Shown here: positions 33,217 through 46,822 of the stretch, piece after piece
How positions within the stretch are numbered: the stretch's first letter is position 1
Layout: each line of letters starts with the position of its first letter
DNA from: Lentinula raphanica
Taxonomy: Eukaryota > Basidiomycota > Agaricomycetes > Agaricales > Omphalotaceae
Reading direction: 5' to 3'
Assembly (NCBI GenBank): GCA_027919835.1
Contig: JANVFP010000023.1
Coordinates: 372,001-436,000, forward strand
DNA length: 64,000 nucleotides
Notes under the pieces: model-generated
Told to the model about the DNA's origin: nothing
Databases searched by the model: none
Seen by the model: the letters and a program-made list of their open reading frames with translations, nothing else
Translations under genes and position numbers: made by a program

Positions 33217-34310
33217 AGTGATTACTGGGGGGATCTCACAGAAGCAAGTGACGAACTACCAAAACCTGGTCGAATTTAACAGTGCGCCCGTGGGTATTTC
33301 GTTTGAACATCCAGAGCTTTTCCCAATCCCAACTCCCGTCTGAAGTGTTGGAAACAATGGAGCGAGCGTGATTTTGCCCCAATCATTGGTAGAGCAATTG
33401 CATGTTAAGATGAAGGACATACCCGCCCCTGGTAGAGCTTGGAATGGATGTAAGAAGTACGAGAGCGTAATTGGCTCAACCGTGAAAGAAGAGAATGTCA
33501 TACTGTAATAGACATTGCAAAACCGGTGAGAAAGCGTGGAAGAGTGTGAATGTAATTCAGACAAGAGCAGATGGTTGCTCCCATCGATGTGAATTTTCGT
33601 CGCACGGACGAATGGCTAAACACACCATAGCAAAGGTTGTTTGTTTTGTCGAAGATATATTTTTGAGCGAGGTTCTTGAAATCGTTAGTATAACCTTGAG
33701 TATTTTCGGAAGCGATCCTGATATTAGCAAGTTTAGAACCGGTATCGTCCCTGGAACTGGACTCTGGGACACACCAAGTCTTGAAGGTGCTCAGGGAGTA
33801 CGGTGCACACGCAGACCTCGGCCCCGGCTTGTATACGAAATGAGGTACTCTCATGTCAGTGACTATGCCAGCCTTAGCCAGGTTAATGGATTTCCTCAGG
33901 CCAAGACTTCATTTGTGATTGATTCACTTGGCTTGTCTCTTGAAAAGACCAGGTCTAGCACGGTGGTCGGTCAAGCATCCAACCAAAAAGGGTCACGACC
34001 ACTAACCGTTATGATCATTGAGCCGCAGGGGGCAACCTTGTTCGTTCTGTTGTGGAGATTGATCAGAATTTCGGAAAGTTGCAGATGAAGCCTGATCATT
34101 CTGAGCAGTCGGGCCCATCTGCTGATTCTGTTGCTGTTGTAGCATTGGGTTCAAAAGCTCAGTAGAAGCTAGAAGGAGTAGTTGAGAGTCTATGGCAAAG
34201 AGAAAGATGGAAGAAGGGACTCCGGAGTCCGAGGAGCAATTCGCCCTCAAGAGATTGATGCATTATTGATGGCATTTGATGGCTAGAGAGATGGAGGATT
34301 CCCACGATTT
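33217..34310. other. divergent intergenic region with unassigned ORFs
   Basis: Holds the promoters of the HsbA and spartin-like genes. Frames 33495-34088 (plus, 197 aa) and 33498-33854 (minus, 118 aa) overlap; neither contains a domain or signal peptide I recognise. A minus frame at 34002-34250 encodes a Gln-rich peptide. One of these may be a lineage-specific gene, but the evidence is weak. Confidence 0.4.
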
Positions 34311-35885
34311 ATGATGACCTACAGTCGCGATGAATCTGGCTTCATTCTGCTCAGCATTCCCAATGTACGCGTACATTCCAAACAATCCTCGTACTCGTTG
34401 AATGGTACGCTGACTATTGAGTGTATCTACGTTACACCAGAAGGTCAAGCGGCCATTAACCGGGATGTCTTTCTCATTCTGCGCATCGATTCCAACGAAA
34501 TTCCCCTCGATCCTCGACGGATTATCAGCCTCCAACCCGCTGCTAAAGATGAACAGAATCGAACATATATCCTTCACAAGACGGACCTAGAATTAGAAGA
34601 GCTCCAGCTTTCTGTTCCCGTATATGGCGCGCAAGATCCTCAGGCGTCACAAAGATGGGAAGATTTAGATACTCTCGAAGGTATCTTCACAGAATACGCA
34701 GTGTTCCAGGAACTCCAGCAACCTACGTCGCCTTCTTCAGTCCAGAGGGTACTCGCGAAGGATGCATCTCAAGATCATCGTGGCCACCTTGTTTTGGTCA
34801 ACGAGGATTCTGGTGAAATCATCGGAGAAGTGGATCATAGGATCGTTGTACACGAAGAGCCCGCTGTCTCTCACCCTGATAAAGGACACGAACATGATCC
34901 TGTCGTCATTGAGATCGGGGAGGACGAGGAAGGTGAAGCGATAGAGGTGTTTGCAAAGACAATCCCAGCCGATCAGCAGGATTGGATGACAAAATCGGCC
35001 AAGCTAGTCAGGTAAGTGTTTCCAATGATTCTTGTGTCCTTCATAGCTTGATGATACATCATCCATCACAGTCAAGGGATCTCTCAATCTACCAATCTCC
35101 TCGTGAATGTTGTTTCCTCAGCATCCACTTATTACATAAATCACTCTTCTTCGTCCTTGGCAACCCCAAAATCTTCCGGCTCTGGCTCATCTACGAATTC
35201 GGCATCCTCTTCGACATCCAAAGCGGTTGCTTTCATATCATCTTCCCGTACCCAAACAGGGCTCACGCATGCACATGCGCTCACCGCGCAGGCTGTCAAA
35301 GTGAGCGGTAAAACATTGTCGTTGATAGACGACATGATAGGTAAGATCGTCGGTAGCAAACCCAAGTCCAAATTTCCGAATACTTCGTCGTTGAGATCCG
35401 CCACTTTACCTCCTCCGTACTCTGCCTCGCCATACCCTTCAACGGATTCGAAACCTCCTCTTCCACCACGAAATTTGTCAACTTCCTCGCAATTGACACC
35501 CGAGAAACCTCCTCTTCCTCCGCGCAGTAATACACCCCAAGCTCCGCCTCTGCCGCCTCGCACACTCACTAAGAAAGCCAAGCTCGTCCTGTCTGCAGAT
35601 CTAATCCTGTCTACCATCGACCAGTCTTTGAAGCAGCTTATTGATGTGGGAGGACGTAGCGCGACCAGAGTTGTTGAACATCGGTGAGTTTGATTTATAT
35701 GCTATTTTGGATTGAGATAGATAACATAGGATAGATATGGCCGCGAAGCAGCGCAAAGTACCGCTCTCATGGCGGGTACGGCGAAGAATGTTACATTAGT
35801 GTACATCGATATGCAGAATATTGGACGAAAGGCGCTCATAAAGAGAGTTGGTAAACAGTATGTTAAGAGTAAGTTAGCGAAGTGA
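34311..35885 (+). CDS. spartin / senescence-domain protein
   Basis: Member of the spartin-ERD7 family (senescence domain), which in animals and plants associates with lipid droplets and membranes. Exon 1 (MMTYSRDESGFILLSIPNV) includes a beta-rich N-terminal domain (LNGTLTIECIYVTPEGQ, FLILRIDSNEIPLDP) ending ...ADQQDWMTKSAKLV. Exon 2 carries the senescence core: ISQSTNLLVNVVSSASTYY, a Ser-rich loop, HALTAQAVKVSGKTLSLIDDMIGKIVGSK, then Pro-rich segments (PPLPPR repeated, possible SH3 ligands) and KAKLVLSADLILSTIDQSLKQLIDVGGRS. The last exon gives YGREAAQSTALMAGTAKNV, VYIDMQNIGRKALIKRVGKQYV and the stop at 35885. The glycine-rich hydrophobic helices are typical. The yeast lineage lacks a clear counterpart. 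Confidence 0.85.
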
Positions 35886-36132
35886 AGAATCAGTTCATGT
35901 ACAGTATAATAGAGGATAGTGTATGGATATTGGCATAGGAGTTGGCAGGAGTCGGACAAATAAAGTTGCAGTTACATAAAGGTCAAAGCGAAGTTTATGA
36001 ACTTGCAACGGACTTCCCGCGGACTTTCACCACTCGACCTTCAAATACGGTTTCCCTCGATTTATCATCGCGTTCCCAGCTTGTAGTTTTCGATAATCCC
36101 ATTCCTTCCCTAAAGCTCTGCCATGCACAGAA

Positions 36133-39100
36133 ATGGCGCCATTCTTATCACCAAAAGTTGTTCTGTCCGGGTTAAAGGAGAAGATCGACTCATTGCTGGT
36201 TCAAGGTAAGCCCTCCATGCCTTTCCAGTGATGGTCTCGAGCTCATCAGTGTCCATTCAGGTGACAGAATCTATCTGGGTACCGCCCTTGGCAACCTCCA
36301 CGTGTATAGCCATGAAAGCTCTGGCGACTTGACTTTAGTTGAAGTGAAGAAGAGTTTGACGAAGAGGTCTATAGAGCAGCTGGAATTCATCAAGGACATA
36401 AACTCAATAGTGATACTGTCAGGTATGTTGCTTCAAAAGCTTCGGTGTGTTCCTCAAATGACACCGTTACAAGAGATGATCGTGACGCTATTCCCACTAC
36501 CATCTTTCTCACCTCCGACGGTGCTCTCTGCCGCAAAGGCTGCGTTTTCTTTTGGGATTCACTCTTATATCTTTCGCACGGAGTCTGAAATCCAAGGACA
36601 GGATGAATTCACAAAGCCAACCTCTATACCCGTACTCATGACCTATCTGCTTGTCGGATGTCGTCGGAAGGTGGTGATTTACTCTTGGAAGGACGGAGAA
36701 GCGCAGGAGCTCAGGGTGTGTTGAGGTCCTCTTCTCCGGTGTTGAACGTTCATACGAATCGATTCCAGGAACTCCCGCTACCACATTCACCTCGGATAAT
36801 AACGTTCGTGGACAACGATCTTGTTTGCTTCGCATACTCTGCAACAGAATATGCCATATTCTCACTGTCGAAAATGACTGTGAATGATATCATAATGCCG
36901 TTACCTGCTACTGGATCGTCTTCGACAATGGGCACCCTGTCAGGACTCTCCGGGTATATGACTTTAGGCCTTGGTGCTAAATCAAAACCGGGAGTTGTGA
37001 AACTCAACGACGACGAAGCTCTGGTTGTTAAAGACAGTGTGTAGGAGTTTATATCAAGTGACGACACCGAGTTTCCGTCTCATCTTGATCACAGACGAAG
37101 GAATAATTATTGGGAAGAATGCAAAGACATCTAGGCCAGAAACTATCGGATGGCCGGCACCTCCAGAGGAAATAGGTCAGTGTAGACTATATGTATATCT
37201 ATGTGCATGCGGTTTCTCAAGCAAACTTGTAGCATTTGTGAAGCCCTATATCTTCTCCGTCCTACCTCCAGGCTCTGTCCCTTCAACGAATACAGACCTA
37301 GCTCAAAACCCTATTCCTACCAGTGTGGTCCAAATACGTTCATCCATATCTCTACTTCCAACCCAGACATATATCTATCCATTCAAGGAATCATCTAGAT
37401 CTTCTTCTCCAACGCATGCTACTCAGTCTGCTCAAATATCCAACGCCACCATTCGACTAATGACCCCTTCATCGCGAAACCCTTCTCTTTTCCTCCTCAC
37501 GACACCGACAGACCGAACAGTAGCTAGTTCAGAGGGAAGTTCCATCTGGCAGTTTGACATGAAGCCCTGGTCTGAACAAATCGACGAACTGCTTTTGGCT
37601 GGCCAATATATGGACGCACTGAAGTTACTTGATATCATTGATGCATCAGAGCTTCCGAACAGAGTGAGTATTTCTATGCAAGTTTTCGTCTATGTATCTC
37701 GAACGTTCATAGGACGATTGGAGATATCAAATCCGTGCTTTGAACGCAGTTTCAGAATTCCAAGCAGGTCAATTCGACAAAGCGATCGATACGTTCACGG
37801 AGCTGAACATCAATCCGGCGAAAGTCGTCGCATTATATCCCGAGTCGATTTCTGGTCGACTGTCCATTCCTGCGGAGAAATGGATCGAGTTGTACGGTGG
37901 TCCTAGACGGGAGGAGGTCGGGAATACTGCGGAAGGTGTAGAGAGTGAATCAAAGGAGAGGGAAGAAACTAGCAAGGCTCATCCCGACCGTTCGATGACC
38001 GCTACAAGTGAATTCCTGGAATCTTTGAGCTCAGGAGGGACTGGATCGATACGAGGACGATTAAAAGGATTGGGCGCTTTAATGGGCGCTGGTGCTTCGA
38101 CTGCACCAAAAGATGATGATACGGCGTCTCTGAGGTCGCAGACTTCCAAACCCTCGAAAATCAACTCCGATGGTGGGTGTGACCTGTCTTTCGCATAATT
38201 AACTTGTAAAGCTGAAGGCACTCGCAGACTATCATAAATCTGTAGAGAGTCTCGTGAGGACTTTCCTTCCGGATCGCAGGGTGAAACTTGGAGCTGCGCT
38301 CAATGCAGTCGGTATTACGCCTGAAGATCAAGCACATAAGACAACACCACTCTCAACAACGTCCGTTGAGGACCTTTATGCCCTGCCCAACGCGCCTTTC
38401 ACACAGCTCACTCCCAAGCAGTTGTTGCGGTATGCACAGATAGTGGACACTGCGCTCTTCAAGTCGTACCTTGTTGTACGGCCTGTGTTGGCTGGCTCGT
38501 TATTTAGGGTGCCCAATTGGTGTGAGGTAGAGGAAGTGGAGGGGGTTTTGAAAGCGAGGGGGGTAAGTTGCTGATTGATAATTCATTTCGCGTTAACACG
38601 TTGACATTGCCTGTAGATGTTTAAGGAACTCAAGGATCTGTATCACCAGAAGAAGATGCATGGAAAGGCTCTCGAACTTCTGCGGCAGTACGTAGTATTA
38701 GATTCCCGTCAAGCTTTGTTATGTTGATTGTCCATTCCAAGGCTCGGTGAGAAAGAGGATGATTTAGATGAGCGGTTGTATGATTCTATCCAATATCTAC
38801 GGAGACTGGGACCAGAGAATATGGAACAAGTTTTTGAGTCTGCTCGGTGGGTTATCGAGCAAGACTCAGGCCGCGGTCTTGAGGTATGTCGCACTCGTTG
38901 TCGCAAGTGAACAATATTGAATTTATCTTGATCAGATATTCAAGTCTGATGACGTTGACTTACCGCGAAACCATGTCGCTGACTACCTGGAGAAGATTAG
39001 TCCCTCACTCTGTGCTAAATACCTGGAATATCTCATTCAAGAGCGAGAGGAGATATCGGTCGACTTTCATGATCGACTGGCAGAATTGTATGCCAGGATC

Positions 39101-40060
39101 ACACTTGACGCTAGGAAGAGAAAGGATGAGAGTTAGTATTCTGTTTTCTACACATCTCGTATAATAATCTTTCTTCTAGAGTTATATCAAGAGTCGTATG
39201 ACAAACTCGTTGCGTTCATTTCAACCACGACTTACTATCGGGTTGATCGTTTGTATGGTCTGCTATCGTCGGAAGGTACTTTTGTAGCTGCTCTCTCTAT
39301 ATTTGGCTTACCCTATGTAGATTTATATGAGGCTCGTGCGATCCTACTCGGCAAATTAGGTCGTCACGATCAGGCACTTGAGCTCTATGTCTATCGACTG
39401 CAAGCATATCTCAAAGCTGAGGAGTAAGCTCACTTACCCGTTCAATTCATGCACGCTATTCAGTGATCAATTTAGATACTGCAAGCAATATCACCGTGCG
39501 GGAACAGAAACTAGCAATGTCTTCCTCACTTTACTACGAATCTATCTACGGCCGACTGTGAAAACCAGCGAGGACCTGCTCCAACCAGCACTCGACCTAA
39601 TCAGTCGACACAGTCGCCGTCTGGACACCACAGAAGCTCTTCAGCTCCTTCCTCCCCTTGTCACACTGAATGACGTCCGAACCTTCCTCATCGAAGGTCT
39701 TCGTATACCGGTGTTTGATACCAAGGTCTTACGGCAACTCAGCAAAGCGCGCAATGATCAAATGGCTCGCAAGCTGATGTCGTTGCAAACGAAGAGAGTG
39801 AAGGTCACAGACAGCCGAATGTACGTTTAGTCTCAATTCCCGGCCACGACGGTGTGTTTCTCATACAGTCGCAATCAGATGCCCACAGTGCCACAAGCGG
39901 ATTGGTGCTACGATAATTGCTGTTCATAATCCAAGGTGAGTTGGAGGAGTATTCGAGTCAGAAGATCATGTATCAATCTATTTTGTGTTACAGGGGTGAA
40001 GTTACTCATTTCTCTTGTCGGGAAGCGTTTGCACGGAAGCTGAATGAAACTAGACGATAG
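36133..40060 (+). CDS. VPS39: VPS39/VAM6, HOPS vacuolar tethering subunit
   Basis: Large HOPS tethering-complex subunit that binds Rab7/Ypt7 and acts in endosome-vacuole and vacuole-vacuole fusion; yeast Vam6 also works in TORC1 signalling. The start at 36133 (MAPFLSPKVVLSGLKEKID) fits the family. Domains in order: N-terminal CNH-type propeller (LYLG-like IYLGTALGNLHVYSHE, SYIFRTESEIQGQDEF, LLVGCRRKVVIYSWKDGE, ELPLPHSPRIITFVDND, GIIIGKNAK...TIGWPAPPEEI), clathrin-repeat-like helices (IDELLLAGQYMDALKLLD, YQIRALNAVSEFQAGQFDKA), Vps39 domain 1 (VDTALFKSYLVVRP) and domain 2 near the end (LLRIYLRPTVKT, CPQCHKRIGATIIAVHNP, CREAFARKLNETRR). The C-terminal CxxC with HFSCREAF is a RING-like zinc motif. 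About a dozen or more short introns; no break was found. Confidence 0.93.
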
Positions 40061-40486
40061 TAGTTTATCCTGAATATTACTTCTGCGAAAAGAATTGACT
40101 ACCTCAAACTATATCTCTGAAACTATCATAGTAAGAGTACACGGTGAATGGAAGCGTGTGCATTGCGTCTACAGTACACCACAGCATCATATATAGTCAG
40201 AATATGAATGCTGCGAAAATTAATGACTATTCCAAGTCACATCATTCAACTATTTCTAGGTGAAGAATAAGATGTTGTTACCCCGTAAGTACACGGCTGG
40301 TACACGGTGGACGGAAGCAGCTGAGCTCAGGTTGAAGGTGCACTGCGCCAACTGCACAGCATTTTCAGTCATATGACCGTGTGCCACTCACTGCCTTTTC
40401 GGGTCCGACTCTGACGGTTCTTGAACGACCACATTTTCATTGTTAACCACCACCATCCCATATCCAGAAGGGCAGCATCTATCTGA
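40061..40486. other. spacer with imperfect direct repeat
   Basis: Holds the VPS39 3' end and MEX67 promoter. Segments at about 40083-40195 and 40211-40370 are related: both start CTGCGAAAA and contain ACACGGTG(A/G)A(T/C)GGAAGC, followed by a CACAGCAT-(A/T)-AGTCA-like ending, suggesting an old local duplication of about 130 bp. Confidence 0.45.
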
Positions 40487-42939
40487 ATGTTTTCCAGTCC
40501 GACGCCTGCACCTGGATCCAGGACACTGGCATCAAATGCCTTTCGAAACGCTGGTCTCATTGACCGAGATGCCAAGATGCGGGATGTGTCAGATAAACCT
40601 GGTGGTCGCAAAGCTCATATCAAACCTCGGTCGCATCGCACGCGTCCAATTGACGCTTACAAGGACTCAGGCCCTAGTAAATCGGTAAATGTCATTGTTA
40701 TTGCTCATCAACTTTTCCCCTCCGGATTCCAGGGTTCAAGTTACTAGTCGTCACACAATGAATTCCTGGTGTTCCGTCCTATCTTTATCCTTCCATCTGC
40801 CGCAAAAACTTACGCTCAACTCTCCTCTCGCCCTCTCAGCTCTCTACTCGCTTGAATCTTAACGGTAGTCGGGCTGAGTCTTCAGGTCCATTATCCATCC
40901 GTGGGGCCTCGTCTGGAACCATAAGTGCTGGTCGTCTTCGTCGAAATGCAGTCTCAGGAGCTGCCGGATCAAATAGCCCCTCATTGATACCCGTCCGTTC
41001 GACAGGTCGACCAACTCTTCGAGGCGTTGAACCGTGGAGGGAGCTTGTTCAGAAACGATGGAACCCAGATACAGCATTATTGGACCTCAGTGTGAGTCAG
41101 GGCACTTTGGATGGGATATATTGATCCCAAATCTGACTATATTTCTCGTAGAACATGATCGAAGACGATATTGTGAAGAAGCACAATCTTCTGCCTCCCG
41201 GCCGTGGCGGAAGTGCTCGTGACGCTGCTGTGATGTTCAAACTTGCTAAGGAGCTCAAACCACAAGTACGGTCAACACTACTCAGTTCGATTTTTCTTCA
41301 CTAATATCCGATCAGGTGCAATCATTGAACCTAGCAAACAACAATCTCAGTGGTCAACATATCTCCCTGCTCGGGCACTATCTACCTGGGCTTGCCAACC
41401 TATCCTTGCAAAACAATGATATCAAGACCTATAGGGACATGGACTTCATCTCAAGGCGGAAAGATAAGCTTGTTGCGCTGAAAGAGCTGGTGCTCATAGG
41501 CAATCCTTTGCGGGAGGAGATGATGGTGAAAGACCCTGAACAATTTAAGAAGTATGTCGTTCTCCATTTTTATTAGCCGCATACCGATGTTTCAACATCA
41601 ACAGTGAAATATCACGTCGATTTTCATCTCTCGTGACGCTCGATGGCCAGCCTATTACTCAAATATCTTTTGATGTATCCCAAGAACCTTCCAAACCATC
41701 AGGTTCCGTCTCGCAACCATCTTCAACCACTTTTCCCGTCGAGATGGGGGCATCACTGATAGTAGGCGTAGACGGTGCATTACTGAGCAAGTTCTTGGTG
41801 CAGTAAGTTTCACATTTCTTCTTGAGTTCTAAATTTGTCGCTCATTGAAAGCAGATTCTTTTCCACATACGATACCCAACGTGCGGCACTAAAAGATGCT
41901 TACGACGCCGCCGCAACATTCTCTTACTCCTGTAACACTTCCATACCGGAACGTGCAAGGACCCAGGCGTTACATCATAAGCTTCCCAATCAGAGGAAGT
42001 TGGACTGGGGTGTATGGCTTGAACAAGGAAACACCGGGTCACGTAACCTTACTCGTCTTGCCCACTCTCATGACAAGCAAGTACAGCGGCTTCTCATCGG
42101 TGGTGAAGCCATCGCCAACTATGTCTCTACCTTACCTATAACCAAACACGATATATCTGGCCCACCCGAAAACTTCTGCGTAGACTGTTTTCCCGTTGCC
42201 CACGGTGGGATGATGGGACTTCTAGTAATGGTACACGGAGAGTTTACAGAGTGTGCGTCCATACAATTATCATGAATATCGCTAGCCGCTAAATTCTGAT
42301 CTTTTAGTACCAGCGGAAGGCCTGAGGTCTTTCGACCGAACATTTGTACTGGTCCCAGCACCCGAAGGCTCACGGTATGTATTCCGTGTCCTATCTTCCT
42401 GTCCTTGAATTTCAATTGCGGTTCTAGTGCAAAACTAAGCGGATGGGATGTTGTTATAATCTCCGATCAATGGACAGTACGAGCGTACTCCCTGCCGGAC
42501 GCTTGGAAGCCTGGTCCAATGGTCGTGCAACCAGACCCTGTGGATCGACAGAAAGATCCTTCGGGACAAACGCAGACGCACCCGCAACTGTCCCCCGAAC
42601 AGCAGAACGCTTTTAATCTGATTGTAAGTCGCGTCATTCTTCTTAACATCGGTGCTTACGGTCTGACATATCTTCCAGCCGGAACACCAACGGTCGATGG
42701 TCCTGCACGTTCTTGCCCGCACAGGATTGAATGTACAGTTCTCATATGATTGTTTAACAAATAATGGTTGGGATGTAGAGAAGGCGTGCGCTAATTTTGA
42801 ACAAGTGAAGGTGAGATATCTTTTGCTACTACTGGACTGCGTCGCTGCGCATGATCATCACCCGTGTTTCTCATTTTGCCACTGGTTGCTAATCTTGGAT
42901 ATTTCACAGAGTACTTTGGCAAGAGACGCCTTCCTGTAG
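40487..42939 (+). CDS. MEX67: mRNA export receptor MEX67/NXF1
   Basis: Nuclear mRNA export receptor that pairs with Mtr2/NXT1 and carries mRNP through the nuclear pore. The start at 40487 ([19 protein letters not shown]) opens a basic disordered N-terminus with RNA-binding character ([30 protein letters not shown]). The leucine-rich-repeat domain follows: [48 protein letters not shown]. The NTF2-like domain spans [50 protein letters not shown] and [10 protein letters not shown]...[12 protein letters not shown]. The C-terminal UBA/TAP-C domain is [35 protein letters not shown], ending LARDAFL at 42939. All expected domains are present and in order. Confidence 0.93.
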
Positions 42940-43919
42940 GACAGAACTGTAATCATCATCATACATTGGACAATGGCAGACAAAATGTCGCCGACATGGA
43001 ACAATCTACATAGAATTATTCCAAAGCTATCATCCACGACAATCACACTTATTTCATAACCCATCTCATTCATCGTCCACATCGCACCGCATATCAGACC
43101 TCATCGTGCATTCGCTTTATCCTACAACCTGTACTTCATATAACACACACAGCTCTCTCGTCCGTGCATTGTATCCTCCAACTCGAGTTAATAATATTTC
43201 CACAACGGTATGGAAATACCTGTTCATATTTCCATTGTTGCTCCCGTTCGAATTGATCTCTCTCAGAAGGTCCAGAGTCCTGACTTACCAAAAATATCGT
43301 ACTCCTTCCCAGTGCATGGATTCTTGCATCTTGACATCTCCTTCAGGCTTCCATCACAGACCGTCGCAGTGCCATTTTGACCCACCTTCAAAAGCTGAAC
43401 AGAAAGAAATTCCGGCTGCTGTCGAAAGTCAGTTTTTGGGAGATCTATTACAATCTCTTGCCGCTATCTTTGACCTCTTGGCCGCTTTTTTCGACCGAAG
43501 TGTATATCAGTAGACAGCACTGTATACAGCGTCCCGCCGTCGTTGAACTATAAGGGTATGTTCGGAGCCTGAACGCCTCGAGGCATCCTGCTTTTGAGTG
43601 ATTTTGCGAGAGATTCGGGGGAGGTCGTATCAGTTTTTTTCTGTAGGCTGTGGGCGGCTAAGTTACTGAATTGGGATAAATACCGGCACCTTCTGTCAGA
43701 AACTTGCCTCGTGCCGTTTGTCGCGTAAGGCTTTCATTCTCACATACGATAAAAACTTCTACCTTCCCTTCCTTTCTTCCCATTTCTCGCTCATTACCCT
43801 CCTCCTCACAATCCGCTCTTACTCTGTCTGTCTTCTACCCTCTTTCCACAATCTTTTCCTACTTCTGAAACTGTACTTTGGGAATATCTTGAAAAACTCA
43901 ACTGTCTCTACTACCTCTC
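42940..43919. other. intergenic and promoter region
   Basis: 980 bp. The last 200 bp are strongly C/T-rich, typical of a fungal promoter and 5' UTR. The 135-aa frame at 43106-43513 has no recognised feature and is not called. Confidence 0.45.
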
Positions 43920-46822
43920 ATGACCTCTGTATATTCAACAACTCTCTCTTCGGACAATTTTGGGCTTCAGTTTCTTGCTTTGGCTGGTGACGATGAAGGT
44001 GTACAGGATGCAATTGACTCTGGTGCAAATGTAAACGCGATTGACGCGTCTGGAAGGACAGCACTCATGTGTGCAGTAGCTGGAAATCAGTACGTGTTTT
44101 GTTATCCTTTTGAGCTTCTAGAACCTTACGACCTTATTACTAGCTGGAGTGATATCTCCGTGGCTCACGATGGATCGTTCATGACACCTTCTCGCCTCAA
44201 GGTCATTGACATATTACTCAAACGCCCAGAGATCTCTCTTTCTACCCTAAACGCGCCCCAGAACGCGTTCAATGATGCAACTCCTCTTGGGATGGCTGCT
44301 TGGCTTAACATGCCGGAGGCTGTTCGTGTTTTGCTGAAGAGTAGCTTGGATTCGGTTGCAGTAGACGGGACGGATATGCATGGTTCTACGCCCTTGATGT
44401 GTGAGTTCTTTCGCGTGATAGTATAATCCACAACCTTCTAACTCGTTCTTGATCTGTAGACGCGGCACGCGATGGTCATTTGGAAATTGTTAGTCTATTG
44501 GTGCGCGTTATCATTACTCGTGTGTATCGAAATGAATCTTAATCTTGTTCTTTAGCTCCAGCATGGTGCGAGGCCAGATATACGCGCTTTGAATCATCGG
44601 AGTGCAATACAATACGCGTTATCCCATCCCAAAGTTCTATATGCATGTGAAACCATGCTTCGACGGCATCGTTCGCACGAATGGAAGGTGTGTGTTACTT
44701 TTGACTCGGAATAAACTGCGTCTCAACTTCCCCACGTTGACATGTAGACCAGCACCAGAAGTGAAATACTATTGGAATCAGATAATTTGTTCAAACGAGT
44801 AGCCTCTTCCCTCGCATATATGGAAGAGTTCGACATGCTGCCCCAAGATTTCCAAACACCCGACACCATTCTTGAATGTCTTTACTCCGATCCTGAAGCA
44901 TTACACTCTACACTCTTTCCTACCTTGTCAACACATCCTCTACTCCTTCCCCTTGTTAACGCCCGAGACGAAAACGGTTGGAGCCCTATACATCATTGTG
45001 CTTCCGCTCCTGTACCATCTATCCAAGTGCTCGACACACTCTATTGTGCCGGTGCCGATGTGGCTTTGTTCACCGAACGGGAACACCACACGCCTGTCCA
45101 TTGTTTTGCCTTTTCCGACCACCCGAACTGCTCTGAAGAGACCTTGTACCAATATGTGAACCACCTCGTTCACGATCTACGTGCCCCTCTATCTGCTAGA
45201 GACAAACTGGGAAATACGTGCCTTCATATTGCTGCTCAGCGCGGTCGATCCGTTGAAGTGTTACGGGTGTTGCTCAAATGTGATACCTCACGCGCTGTTC
45301 GGGACCTTTGCAATGCCAAAGGGTAAGCTCATCTGATACTATGGAAAAGTGTCTTCATTGCTCATTACCCTGGAAATTAGTCTAACTGCCCTGGAGGTCG
45401 CCAAACCTCAGTATCGTGTTGTGCTTGAACAAGACGCTCAAGAATCAGTCCGACCTGGCTCATCTCTCTCGACCAAGACTCTCCGACCCCAACAAAGTTC
45501 CATCGAATCCCACCTGGATCCAGAATGCCCAGTGGGTAAAAGCCGTTCTTCCCATATCACCCTCGCAGATTATGACGTCTTCAACGCCGCTGCTCACCTC
45601 ATCGACAAGCTTCGCATCTCTTCCCCAACACTACACCGCGATAGTATGGACACGCGCCACACAGCACACATGGAATTGCTGATAGCTGAGATGGAAAACC
45701 TCAAACGGACTATCATTGGACATTTCCAAGCTCGTGCGCAGGAGGTATCTGACGTGCTGAAGGATATAGAGGGGGATGTACAGGACACCGCGGTTCTGCT
45801 CGAGTCGGTGACACGTTCGGTTGAGAGGAAGATAGAGGAACACGGGCTTCAGCCGTTGACGATTACACGGGTGTCTGAAGATTCTGAAATCACCTGCGTC
45901 AGCGATCGTATCTCGGATTCGTCCAAAGGGTCAAAGATAAATGACGACGACAAGTCCAGGTTATCGACTCCGGGAACGCTCCAGCCAACTAACACCCCGT
46001 CCCACACGAACAATAGCTTGTTATCCACTTCAAATGTTTCTTCTAAAAAGGTGCCTGGGTCTACCACTTCCAGATTCGTCGCGTGGATCAAACGCAAGAC
46101 TTCTGCTAATGCGTTGTTGGCCAAGTCGTCCAATCCTATGCTACCGACGTCGTCTCAGATGCCCCAGGTCATGAAGAAAGATATACAGGATCGGATGCCT
46201 GTGGCTCGAAAAGAGTCGGACTCTAGTGACCTGATGCGTATGTCCATTATATCTGCGTTGCGGACCTCTGGCCGTCCTATTGGTGCTGCAGGCCGAGAGT
46301 TAGACTCGGTGCGCGAAAGCTTGACTTCTGTAAGTTCTCTTCCGCGCCTTTTGTCGGTCGTCGTTCAATTCTGATTTCCTTGTGCGTAGATTAAAAAACT
46401 CCTCCAATCCACCACTCGGTCAGTCGCACGAGCTGAACGAATTTTGAAACGAGCGTTGAAGGTGAGATATCCTATACGATGTACTGTGCTTGTCTCCCAG
46501 TATTGATCGTCCGACGATACTCTAGGCACGAAGGACAATGGTTGAAGATCTACAAAAAGAGGAGGATCTCTTCATTCGCGGCTCATCCCTCTCCAATAAA
46601 TCCAGCCTAGCCTCCATCGCTTCTATATCGACCGTGGACACGTCTCTTGGCGGCTTGACCGCGGAGAATGACGACGAAGAGACGAGAGCCATCCGGTTAT
46701 TGTTGCTTCGAAAAATCGACGCTGGATTATCCGGAGTGTTGGACGAAATCGAAAACACAAATCGGTGTCTTCTGGTCATCAAAAACGTGATAAAAGGTGT
46801 AAAACGAAGAATATATGTATGA
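43920..46822 (+). CDS. ankyrin-repeat protein, SBF/MBF-regulator-like layout
   Basis: Ankyrin repeats: LALAGDDEGVQDAIDSGANVN with DASGRTALMCAVAGN, KVIDILLKRPEIS, ATPLGMAAWLNMPEAVRVLLK, GSTPLMYAARDGHLEIVSLLLQHGA, NGWSPIHHCASAP and GNTCLHIAAQRGRSVEVLRVLL. A long C-terminal region follows, with coiled-coil-like helices (MENLKRTIIGHFQARAQEV, DVQDTAVLLESVTRSVERK) and Ser-rich disordered stretches, and a final exon ending VIKNVIKGVKRRIYV at 46822. The order (ankyrin block, helical C-terminus with a heterodimer-like region) resembles Swi6/Mbp1-type cell-cycle regulators, but no KilA-N/APSES DNA-binding domain is present at the N-terminus. I therefore call it an ankyrin protein; a Swi6-like role is a guess. 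At least one large intron-free exon (45349-46374). Confidence 0.8.

Noticed and set aside
43106..43513. 135-aa frame in front of the ankyrin gene
   Set aside because: No domain, strongly pyrimidine-biased codons, and no splice link to the ankyrin coding sequence.
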